Program-made: the position numbers and the translations under genes
Shown: positions 14,365 to 20,565 of the stretch, piece by piece
Position numbering within the stretch: the stretch's first letter is position 1
Layout: every line of letters begins with the position of its first letter
Assembly: GCA_964450125.1 (NCBI GenBank)
Contig: CAYVDO010000103.1
Coordinates: 1 to 20,565, forward strand
Source: JADJOY01 sp964450125
Lineage (GTDB): Bacteria > JADJOY01
Length of the DNA: 20,565 bases
Reading direction: 5' to 3'
Notes under the pieces: model-generated
What the model was told of the DNA's origin: nothing
Seen by the model: only the letters and a program-made list of their open reading frames with translations
Database searches by the model: none

Positions 14365-14409
14365 GTCAGGATGGTACGTGATCGGTGCCCATCGAGCCAA
14401 CGCCGGTCA

Positions 14410-14437
14410 TGGTGTCCCTAGAGGGATTTGAACCCGC
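14410..14437 (-). pseudogene. tRNA 3'-end remnant (T arm, acceptor 3' strand and CCA)
   Basis: Read leftward, 14437-14421 gives GCGGG-TTCAAAT-CCCTC, a T arm with the invariant TTC and one mispair, followed at 14420-14410 by TAGGGAC, A, CCA: acceptor 3' strand, discriminator base and encoded CCA. No matching 5' acceptor strand (GTCCCTA on the minus strand) or anticodon arm is found upstream, so this is only the 3' end of a tRNA. The hairpin at 14436-14454 could be a long variable arm, but it also belongs to the dispersed repeat. Such a remnant is what integration at a tRNA gene leaves. Confidence 0.5.
14411..14420 (+). repeat. Right copy of direct repeat GGTGTCCCTA
   Basis: Identical to 13671-13680. 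Here it coincides with the acceptor-stem end of the tRNA-like remnant, which supports an attachment-site reading. Confidence 0.45.
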
Positions 14438-14516
14438 GTGCGCGTCGCGCACGCTCCCCGAGGAAACATCGACAGGCTCGAAAAAAACGCTGCGGCGAGT
14501 TTTTCAGCAGTCGCCA
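14436..14516 (+). repeat. Two-hairpin dispersed repeat, copy B
   Basis: GCGTGCGC (14436-14443), loop GTC, GCGCACGC (14447-14454) is the first stem. Then come TCCCCGAGG, CGACAGGCTCG (14470-14480) and an A-rich/T-rich second stem ending in GCGGCGAGTTTTTCAGCAG. The order matches copy A at 8995-9068. The first stem has quite different bases but the same shape, and the second stem is less perfect than in copy A. Confidence 0.6.
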
Positions 14517-14720
14517 TGAGGGCTGTCTCGCCCCGGGCGATGAAGATCGGGCGAACTGCCGGTCAGCGGCGTGGGCCCCGGCGTATTTTCAGAGGAGCCT
14601 GTTGGGGTGAGCCGTGTCCACCGACGGATCCCCAGACCCTCGCGACTCGACGGACGCATCTCGGTTGACGTGACCCATTCCCCGCAACTCGCCGTCGCTG
14701 AAATCGTCCGTCGGGACGCG
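14517..14720. other. Spacer with no recognised gene
   Basis: Only small inverted repeats are seen, for example TCGCCC with GGGCGA near 14530-14555. It is the 3' flank of the leftward M19 gene. Confidence 0.5.
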
Positions 14721-16898
14721 TCACCGGGAAGCGCGGCGCGAGGATTCACTCGCCGAGGCTTCGGCACGCTCCCACATCTGCAGGTAGGCCTCGGCAGAGC
14801 GGAAGAAGGTGTCGAGGGTGTCGTCGCCGCGCGCGGCGCTCACCTGACGCAGCCCCTCGATCCACTCGGGCAAGAGGCCGTAGTGCGCCACGCCCTCGGT
14901 CATGAAGTCGAAGGTGCGATCGCCGGTGCGCGGGCGCGTGAACGTCACTTCGCCGTCCACCGAGGTGAATGGATAGGTGATCTCGACTCCCGGGCCCGGT
15001 TCGGACTGGCCGGCAATCCCCTGCACGTCGGTGCCGATGCCGACGCCGACCTCGAATGGATAGGGAGCCATGCTGGCGCGGTAGTCTGCGACCCGATCGG
15101 CAATCCCCGCTGGCGTGCTGTTGAACGGCGCCATGACGCCGCCGAGGGCGAAGATCCTGCGGCGGATCTCCTCTTGATCTTCGAGCCACGCGTGGGAGGA
15201 GACGATCCCCGAGTAGCCGCGCGCCTCGGCCGCATCGAGCATCCCGGCCAGGGTGGTCTGGCTCACGTGATCGATCTCGATGATCATGCCGAGATCCATC
15301 ATGCGCTCGAGGAGATGGCGTCCGATGTCCGTGAGCGCGCGTGGGTTGCAGCCACCGATGTCGCCCTGGAACTCCGTGTAGTCGTCGAGCGGCGCAAGCC
15401 GCTGGCGGATGACCGTGTCGAGCGTCTGCGCGATCGAGGGACCGATCACCGGAATGCCGAGCAGCGCCTGGCGTACGAAGTCGAGATCCTCGTCGACGAA
15501 CGCCTCCATGCTGCGCATCCGCGGTGTCCCTCGGACGCCCGCAGGACAGGCTTCCATGTCCCAGAAGTGCCCGCCGATGGCCCCATGCTGAAACGGATCG
15601 AAGAGCTCGAGCGCCTGGTCGAGACCGCTGGTCGAGATCTTGCTGGTCAGGTTCATCCACGCCCCGAACGATCCTCCATCCGGCCGCGTGCCGCCGAACG
15701 CGTTGTCGAACCGGTGGATGGGGAAGAGCGAGCGCACTCCGCGGTCGTGGACCGCTTGCAGCTCGGCATCCACGTACTCCGGCGTGCAGCGCGGGTCGCT
15801 CTCGCTGCAATCGAAGAGCTCGCTGTACTCGATGCCGAGCACCACCGCGAGCTTGCCCTCCGCGATCACCTGGCGCGCTTCGGCGGGTGAGCGCACCACG
15901 CGAAACCAGCCCAAGCCGGGGCCTCCCGCCTGCGCGTCGACGTAGTCCTCTAGCGCCCAGATGTAGTCGACCTGCCGCGCGGTCTCGTCGTGGGCGCTGC
16001 AGTCGCCATCGCTTCGTCCGCGGTGGGTGGCACTCATGATCTGGCAATAGCTGCGGTTGCCGGTGGCGTCGGTGACCACGAGCTGCAAGCCGGCGAGGTG
16101 CGCGCGCTCGATCCATCGCCAATAGGTGAGCACGTGCGTCGCGGTGAGGCGGTTGGGCCAGTAGGGAAAGGACGGGTAACCCGCGGTCGCGTGCTGGCCA
16201 CCGGCCACCTGCGACTCGAGCAGATCGAGCGCGCCGTTGGCGCCGTGCAGGTACGAGCAGTCGCCGAGGGCGTGCTCGATCCCGAAGCGATGGAAGCCGC
16301 TGCCCGCCATCACCACGCCGCCCATCGTCGCCGGAAAGCCGAAATGCGAGTGCAGGTCGGCGAAGCCGAAGACGGGCTGCGCCGGATCGCGAGGCAACGT
16401 GCGGTCGGGTGAGACCTCCGCGTCGAGCGCCGCCTCGGGGAAGGGGCGGCAGTCGGCGTCGGCACGCGATTCCAGCGTGAGCGGCGCGCCGTCGGATTCC
16501 CCGCCCACGAGACTGCGATCGCGGATCGTCCATTCCGCAGAGTCGTCGGGCTCGGCGAGACGGAGCAGACCGTTCACGTCGGCGCCCATGAACCCCGACG
16601 CCTGGTCGTAGAGCAAGAGCTTGCCGAGACCGGACGGCTTGGCGAAAAAACGGTCCGCTTCGTCGAGGGAGGACACCAGCGAATAGTGCCCGTCCGCGCC
16701 AGCGGCGAGCAGACCCTTGCCGTTGCGGGTCCCCGCGCGGACCGACACACAATGCTGCGCGACCCCCAGCGGCGGTTCGGACTCGTGCGAGGACGAGTTG
16801 CACGCGCTCGTGAAGCAGAGCGCCGCGGCAGCAGCCGCGATCCAGCGCGGGCCCGGGGATGAGGATTCCGGCCGGGTCCCGTGCATCGCGCACAGCAT
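14721..16898 (-). CDS. Peptidase M19 (membrane dipeptidase)-like lipoprotein
   Basis: A 725-residue exported lipoprotein: hydrophobic segment, then lipobox FTSAC (Cys33). Residues about 45-145 are a beta-rich N-terminal region. From about residue 178 on, the renal-dipeptidase pattern is visible: FADLHSHFG (His183, His185), GKLAVVLGIEYSE (Glu357), RGVRSLFPIHRFDNAFGG (His395), LGMIIEIDHVSQ (His544), GIVSSHAW (His569) and GVGIGTDVQG (Asp624). These correspond to the metal site and substrate pocket of M19 enzymes, which hydrolyse dipeptides or related amides. It is longer than a typical M19 enzyme, because of the extra N-terminal region and insertions at about 200-330 and 400-510. ATG at 16896-16898 is supported by GGAG about 5 nt upstream; the ATG at 16886 has none. 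Actual substrate unknown. Confidence 0.82.
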   Translation of the reverse strand: MLCAMHGTRPESSSPGPRWIAAAAAALCFTSACNSSSHESEPPLGVAQHCVSVRAGTRNGKGLLAAGADGHYSLVSSLDEADRFFAKPSGLGKLLLYDQASGFMGADVNGLLRLAEPDDSAEWTIRDRSLVGGESDGAPLTLESRADADCRPFPEAALDAEVSPDRTLPRDPAQPVFGFADLHSHFGFPATMGGVVMAGSGFHRFGIEHALGDCSYLHGANGALDLLESQVAGGQHATAGYPSFPYWPNRLTATHVLTYWRWIERAHLAGLQLVVTDATGNRSYCQIMSATHRGRSDGDCSAHDETARQVDYIWALEDYVDAQAGGPGLGWFRVVRSPAEARQVIAEGKLAVVLGIEYSELFDCSESDPRCTPEYVDAELQAVHDRGVRSLFPIHRFDNAFGGTRPDGGSFGAWMNLTSKISTSGLDQALELFDPFQHGAIGGHFWDMEACPAGVRGTPRMRSMEAFVDEDLDFVRQALLGIPVIGPSIAQTLDTVIRQRLAPLDDYTEFQGDIGGCNPRALTDIGRHLLERMMDLGMIIEIDHVSQTTLAGMLDAAEARGYSGIVSSHAWLEDQEEIRRRIFALGGVMAPFNSTPAGIADRVADYRASMAPYPFEVGVGIGTDVQGIAGQSEPGPGVEITYPFTSVDGEVTFTRPRTGDRTFDFMTEGVAHYGLLPEWIEGLRQVSAARGDDTLDTFFRSAEAYLQMWERAEASASESSRRASR

Positions 16899-17073
16899 CC
16901 TCGCTCCGCCACGGACCTGCCACCGAGCGGTCGTGCCGAGTGAATGCCCGCCGGAGGTGGCGACAGCGGCGGAATCGTCGCCGGAACGGAGTCACGAACA
17001 CCGGAGCGGGATGGTCGCCGGCCTCGTTTGGTCTCCACACCGTCCTGGAGGAGGATTCGGCCCGGACACTCCT

Positions 17074-17562
17074 TCAGGGAATCGAGTACTGACCCCGCCA
17101 GTCGGACCAGCCGGCGCCGGTGGTGCCGATGAAGTTGCCCTGGAATTTCTGATCACCGGTGATGCCAGCGTATTTGCCGGTCCCGCCGACGAACTTTTCG
17201 TCGCCGGGACACGACGGCATGGGGCCGGTGCATTTCCACTCGACGAAGACCTTGTCGCCATCGGCGTCGGTGACCACGCACGTTCCCTTCGCGTTGGCCT
17301 GTCCCTGCTTCACGTCGTTCATGAGGGCGCAATCGACCCGGGACTTGTGCATGAAACCCTTGCCAGCGTCGTTGAACATGACACCGTTCACCACCCCGGA
17401 CGAGACCGATCGGTCAGGTCCCAGCTCCTGCACCTTGCCGTCGAAGACCCAGCCGAAGTGCGCGGAGTACGTCCCGCTCTTCGGCAAGTCCTCGGCGACG
17501 GCCGGGATGGCGGCGCCGAATGCGACGAGTAATGCCACGGCGATGTGTTTCTTTGATTTCAT
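17074..17562 (-). CDS. Small secreted beta-rich protein of unknown function
   Basis: A 162-residue protein with a signal peptide (MKSKKHIAVALLVAFGAAIPAVA, cleavage after about residue 23). The mature part is beta-rich with Gly turns: GTCVVTDADGDKVFVEW, CTGPMPSC, then FVGGTGKYAGITGDQKFQG and GWSDWRGQYSIP. This 'GGTGKYAGITG' block recalls a family of small periplasmic barrel proteins related in shape to allene-oxide-cyclase-like or lipocalin-like folds, but I assign no function. Four Cys could form two disulfides. No clear ribosome site precedes the ATG. It is 175 bp upstream of the M19 gene on the same strand, probably a separate unit. Confidence 0.8.
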   Translation of the reverse strand: MKSKKHIAVALLVAFGAAIPAVAEDLPKSGTYSAHFGWVFDGKVQELGPDRSVSSGVVNGVMFNDAGKGFMHKSRVDCALMNDVKQGQANAKGTCVVTDADGDKVFVEWKCTGPMPSCPGDEKFVGGTGKYAGITGDQKFQGNFIGTTGAGWSDWRGQYSIP

Positions 17563-17819
17563 TAGGTGTTATCGCTTGTCGTTTGGTTGTGGGCGGGATC
17601 GTCGATCGCCGAACACGGGTTCGGAGGCCGACTCTACCTCGTTCTTGGGTCGGGAGGGGCGGTCGTTTCTGAATCGTCGGTCGCCCTGGGACCATGCCCT
17701 GAATCCCTCACCCGGGCTGGACGATGCCCGGGAGCCTCCGTCATCTTGCGGCCGCCCAGCGCTGCGCTTTTCGACGACGATCATGGTCCCCGAGCCCGAA
17801 CGAGCGATCGCGCTCCCTA
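17563..17819. other. Divergent spacer, left of the MITE
   Basis: Contains a perfect stem CCCGGGC (17711-17717) with GCCCGGG (17726-17732) and a smaller one near 17801-17815 (GAGCG with CGCTC). Promoters for the leftward 162-residue gene must lie here, but no clear boxes were seen. No credible coding frame. Confidence 0.45.
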
Positions 17820-17958
17820 AATGGTCATTCCCGATTCGGCGCGAGTTGTTCGCAGGGGCGGCCGCGAGGCCGCCAGCAAGCGCATTGCGTCGGCGGGCGG
17901 GCTTGCGCCCGCCCCTACGGGTTGGCGGCCGGGTCGATCCAAATCGTGAATGGTCATT
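17820..17958. mobile_element. MITE-like element, copy 2 (139 bp)
   Basis: The terminal inverted repeats are clearest here: AATGGTCATTCCCGATTCGG at 17820-17839, and the reverse complement of 17939-17958 reads AATGACCATTCACGATTTGG. Inside, GGCGGCC-GCGA-GGCCGCC (17857-17874) is a perfect 7-bp stem with a GCGA loop, and GGGCGGGC-TTGC-GCCCGCCC (about 17895-17914) a perfect 8-bp stem. It matches 9072-9211 along its whole length. No target duplication is evident. Its right end is 22 bp before the lipase-like gene's presumed start. Confidence 0.75.
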
Positions 17959-17980
17959 TCGCCGCCGTGGGCTAGCCGCC

Positions 17981-20565
17981 GTGTTCTCCGCGGCAGCGCT
18001 GCTCGTGGTTGTGGGTTGCGGCGATGGCGGATCGCTCGAGCCCGCCGAGCTGACGGCGAGCTGCGACGGCGGTCCGCGGGTGATCTTCGATCCGCTCACC
18101 GAGCACACGCCCGAGGTGCCGCTGCCCAACGACGTGGCCACGGTGATCGACACGAGCTCACCCACGGGCCGGCGCGTGAACGTGCGGATCTTCGCTCCCA
18201 CGGTCTTCGAGCAAGCGGTGCGGCGCGGGCTCTCGTCGCTCGACGGGTGGGGGACCTTCGCGCCGATCACCGTCGCGTTCGACGAGGACCATCCGATCGA
18301 TCTGGGCTCCATCACCAGCGACCCCACGCGGATCGGCGAGCCGGGCGCCAACAGCGTGCTGCTGGTCGATCTCGGCGCCACCGAACCGTATTGGGGAAGC
18401 CGTTTCGCGCCGCTCGACACGCGGAACGGCACGAACTTCCCGATTCACATCCAAGGCTTCCCATTCCCGCCCGGTGGACGCGCGTTTCCGCCCTACACCT
18501 ACGGCACCAACTCGCGCGGCGAGACCCAGGCTTTCTACCAAGGCGAGGAGATCGACGAACAGCTCGCGTTCCGTCCCGACAACCGCGAGGACCTCGACGG
18601 CGACGGATCTCCCGAGCTGCTGTCTTTCTACGAGACGGAAACCAACACGCTGATCCTGCGGCCGATCCTGCCGCTTCGGCCCAAGACGCAATACGTGATG
18701 GTGGTGACCAAGGGCGTGCAGGATCGCAGCGGCGCTGCTGCGTGCGCTCCCGCGAGTTTCCCGTACACGGCGCACGCGACCCAGGTGGACGCGGTGCGCG
18801 GCGCGCTGCCGTTCCTCGCGCAGGCGGGCGTCAGCGCCGAGGACATCGCGTTCGCGTGGTCCTTCACGACCCAATCGATCTCGGACGTCTTCGACGGAGT
18901 GGCCGCGGGACTCGATGGCCAGGGCTCGCTCGGCCACCTGCAAGCCGAGTATCCGCCCGTTTTGAGCGAGGTCATGTCGCTCGGCGTACCATTCCTCGAA
19001 AAGGAAGTCGCACCGGGGATCAAGAACCCGTACCTGCTCGACGTGAACGTGTTCGGCGAGCTGCTCGAGATCGTGACACCGCTCTTCCCCGAGATCGGCG
19101 ACGCGATGCTGTCGTTCGAGAACGTGGACTACTGCGTCCTCGGCCAGTACCAGACCACCAACTTCCGCGCGACACCCGACGAGCTCTTCGACATCGATCT
19201 CGCGACCGGGCGCGCCACGGTGGGCGTCGAGGACGTGCCGTTCATCCTGTGCGTTCCCAAGGCCACGGCCGCGCACCAGCCGCCGTTCCCGGTGGCGCTC
19301 TACTGCCACGGCAACCAGAGCATCCGCTTCGAGGCGATCGCGTCGGCGAACGCGCTGGCGAAGAACGGGGTCGCCGTCATGGCGATCGACGCCGTGGGTC
19401 ACGGCCCGGTCCTGAGCCGCAAGGACATCCTGGATCTCTTCGAAGGGCTGCCGCCCTCCTTGCAGGAGGTGGTGCTGCGGCTCTTGTCACGGATCTTCGG
19501 CACCAAGCCCGTGGGCGACACCGTCGACGAGATTCTCGACAACCTGCTCGAGGTCGGTTTCTTCGACGCGCTCGCGGTGCAAGGCCGAGGTGTCGACCTG
19601 AGCGGTGACGGCTATCCCGACAACGGCGCCAACTTCTGGAGCGCGGACACCTTCAAGACGCGCGACGTGGTGCGCCAGACGGTCATCGACCTGATGCGCT
19701 TGTTGCGCATCCTCGAGCACTTCGATCAGGCCCAGGTGCCAGCGCCGCCGTCGACACCGCCCGCGAAGCTCACGCCCGAGGAGGCGTTCCGACATCTGGG
19801 CGCCGGCGACTTCAACATGGACGGCGTCCTCGACGTGGGTGGCACCACGCTTTACGCGCCGTACGCCGAGGGCGGGAGGCCCGCCGCGGCGGCAGGGCCG
19901 CAGCGCTACTTCCAGACCGGCATCTCGCTCGGCGGGATCGTGAGCAGCGTGATGATCGGCGCCGAGCGCCGCATCGTCGCCGGTGCGCCGGTGGTCCCCG
20001 GCGGCGGGCTCACCGACGTGATGCTGCGCAGCGACCTCAAGGACGTGATGTACCGGATCTATTACGAGGTGCTCGGCCCGGTCTTCATCGCCGAGCCCGC
20101 GGGCGGCGGAAACGGCGCCGGCCAAGTGAGCTTGCGCGCCGAGAACAACCTGCGTCGCTTCGACCTGGGAACGATCGGGACTCGCGCGGGCGGACGCATC
20201 CACGGCCTCAATCTCGTGAACGGCGAGGAGAAGTGGGCCGACGTGATGGCCGACGGCGGCTTCGTCATCGGCGTCGCCGCGGACGAGGGCGACCCGGTCT
20301 CGTTCGAATCGTTCGACGCCGCGGGATCGCTCGTCGGCGAGCTTCAGGTGACCTCGCCGCTACGAGGCTTTGGTCTCGATCGCAACACACCGCGCTTTCG
20401 CCGCTTCGTGGGCCTGGCGCAGATGACGCTGGAGCCCGCCGATCCCATCAATTACGGCGTGCGCTGGTTCGTCGATCCGCCCGCGGGGTGGCCGGCGAAG
20501 AACGTCTTGCAGCTCACCGACCCGGGCGGGCGCGAGTTCGTGGGCCTGAGCAACTACTGGGTCAT
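17981..20565 (+). CDS. Lipase/esterase-like lipoprotein, C-terminus off the window
   Basis: At least 861 residues, open to the right edge. The N-terminus is a hydrophobic stretch with lipobox VVGC (Cys13). Residues about 34-75 (VIFDPLTEH, VPLPNDVAT) resemble the N-terminal domain of bacterial virulence-type lipases. The alpha/beta-hydrolase core shows ALYCHGNQS (about 439-447), MAIDAVGHG (467-475) and the nucleophile elbow QTGISLGG with Ser649; the catalytic His is not identified and may be off-window. Three Asp-rich loops, DLDGDGSPE (204-212), DLSGDGYPD (539-547) and DFNMDGVLD (610-618), look like calcium sites. The GTG at 17981 is the only usual start near the lipobox and has no ribosome site; the basic RRR of the signal region is read upstream of it, towards the MITE, so the start is uncertain. 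Confidence 0.8.
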   Translation, partial: MFSAAALLVVVGCGDGGSLEPAELTASCDGGPRVIFDPLTEHTPEVPLPNDVATVIDTSSPTGRRVNVRIFAPTVFEQAVRRGLSSLDGWGTFAPITVAFDEDHPIDLGSITSDPTRIGEPGANSVLLVDLGATEPYWGSRFAPLDTRNGTNFPIHIQGFPFPPGGRAFPPYTYGTNSRGETQAFYQGEEIDEQLAFRPDNREDLDGDGSPELLSFYETETNTLILRPILPLRPKTQYVMVVTKGVQDRSGAAACAPASFPYTAHATQVDAVRGALPFLAQAGVSAEDIAFAWSFTTQSISDVFDGVAAGLDGQGSLGHLQAEYPPVLSEVMSLGVPFLEKEVAPGIKNPYLLDVNVFGELLEIVTPLFPEIGDAMLSFENVDYCVLGQYQTTNFRATPDELFDIDLATGRATVGVEDVPFILCVPKATAAHQPPFPVALYCHGNQSIRFEAIASANALAKNGVAVMAIDAVGHGPVLSRKDILDLFEGLPPSLQEVVLRLLSRIFGTKPVGDTVDEILDNLLEVGFFDALAVQGRGVDLSGDGYPDNGANFWSADTFKTRDVVRQTVIDLMRLLRILEHFDQAQVPAPPSTPPAKLTPEEAFRHLGAGDFNMDGVLDVGGTTLYAPYAEGGRPAAAAGPQRYFQTGISLGGIVSSVMIGAERRIVAGAPVVPGGGLTDVMLRSDLKDVMYRIYYEVLGPVFIAEPAGGGNGAGQVSLRAENNLRRFDLGTIGTRAGGRIHGLNLVNGEEKWADVMADGGFVIGVAADEGDPVSFESFDAAGSLVGELQVTSPLRGFGLDRNTPRFRRFVGLAQMTLEPADPINYGVRWFVDPPAGWPAKNVLQLTDPGGREFVGLSNYWV

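Noticed and set aside
14436..14500. Complete Leu/Ser-type tRNA with long variable arm on the minus strand
   Set aside because: Only T arm, acceptor 3' strand and CCA are found; no 5' acceptor strand, D arm or anticodon arm matches, and the putative variable arm belongs to the dispersed repeat.
14746..17040. Leftward 764-residue frame and rightward 439-residue frame over the M19 gene
   Set aside because: Both overlap the frame with the M19 motifs and lipobox and show only Arg-rich, domain-free sequence.
17950..19608. Rightward 552-residue frame and leftward 414-residue frame over the lipase-like gene
   Set aside because: The frame beginning at 17981 has the lipobox, GISLG elbow and calcium-like loops; the other two have nothing recognisable.
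1..20565. CRISPR array or prophage
   Set aside because: No regularly spaced short repeats and no phage structural, integrase or cas-like protein were seen.

Overview
The window is about 20.6 kb of very GC-rich bacterial DNA (around two thirds G+C by eye) carrying mostly secreted and surface proteins. The style points to a myxobacterium-like member of the former Deltaproteobacteria. Evidence for this is a MYXO-CTERM-like C-terminal tail on a glycoside hydrolase, several large lipoproteins, HEAT-repeat proteins with a single membrane anchor, a relic of a divergent InlB-like 'GWSG' repeat, and long spurious antisense frames typical of high-GC genomes. No ribosomal RNA, complete tRNA, CRISPR array, phage gene or transposase was found.

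Layout. Positions 1-2783 hold a leftward three-gene unit: two membrane-anchored HEAT-like alpha-solenoid proteins, then a secreted M23-type peptidase cut off by the window edge. A 352-bp divergent spacer follows. Positions 3136-6425 hold a rightward pair: an unrecognised secreted 489-residue protein, and a 600-residue fusion of acetate kinase to a PduL-type phosphotransacylase, i.e. both enzymes of the acetyl-CoA/acetate route on one chain. The convergent spacer 6426-6705 is packed with inverted repeats, including one imperfect palindrome of about 119 nt. Positions 6706-8485 (leftward) hold a subtilisin-like S8 protease followed 7 bp later by a 79-residue protein that resembles a free-standing I9 propeptide/inhibitor.

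Positions 8486-9214 are a repeat-rich scar: the C-terminal relic of a surface repeat protein, a two-hairpin repeat (copy A), and a 140-bp MITE-like element (copy 1) ending 3 bp from the stop of a leftward sulfatase-fold lipoprotein (9215-11590). Divergent from the latter is a secreted clan-A glycoside hydrolase (11852-13420). Positions 13421-14720 are a small accessory island: a ParE/RelE-type toxin with its antitoxin, a tRNA-3'-end-like remnant, a 10-bp direct repeat on both sides of the toxin-antitoxin pair, visibly lower GC at the left edge, and copy B of the two-hairpin repeat.

The right part has an M19 dipeptidase-like lipoprotein (14721-16898, leftward), a small secreted beta-rich protein (17074-17562, leftward), a second MITE-like copy (17820-17958) and a long lipase/esterase-like lipoprotein (17981 to beyond the window, rightward), whose start codon lies almost against that MITE.

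The genes do not form one obvious pathway. The common theme is envelope and extracellular hydrolysis (M23, S8, sulfatase-fold, glycoside hydrolase, M19, lipase) beside one compact piece of central metabolism. The most promising items are the AckA-PduL fusion, the S8 protease with separate I9-like partner, the paired MITE-like elements, the two-hairpin repeat whose first stem keeps its shape but not its sequence, and the toxin-antitoxin island at a tRNA-like end.
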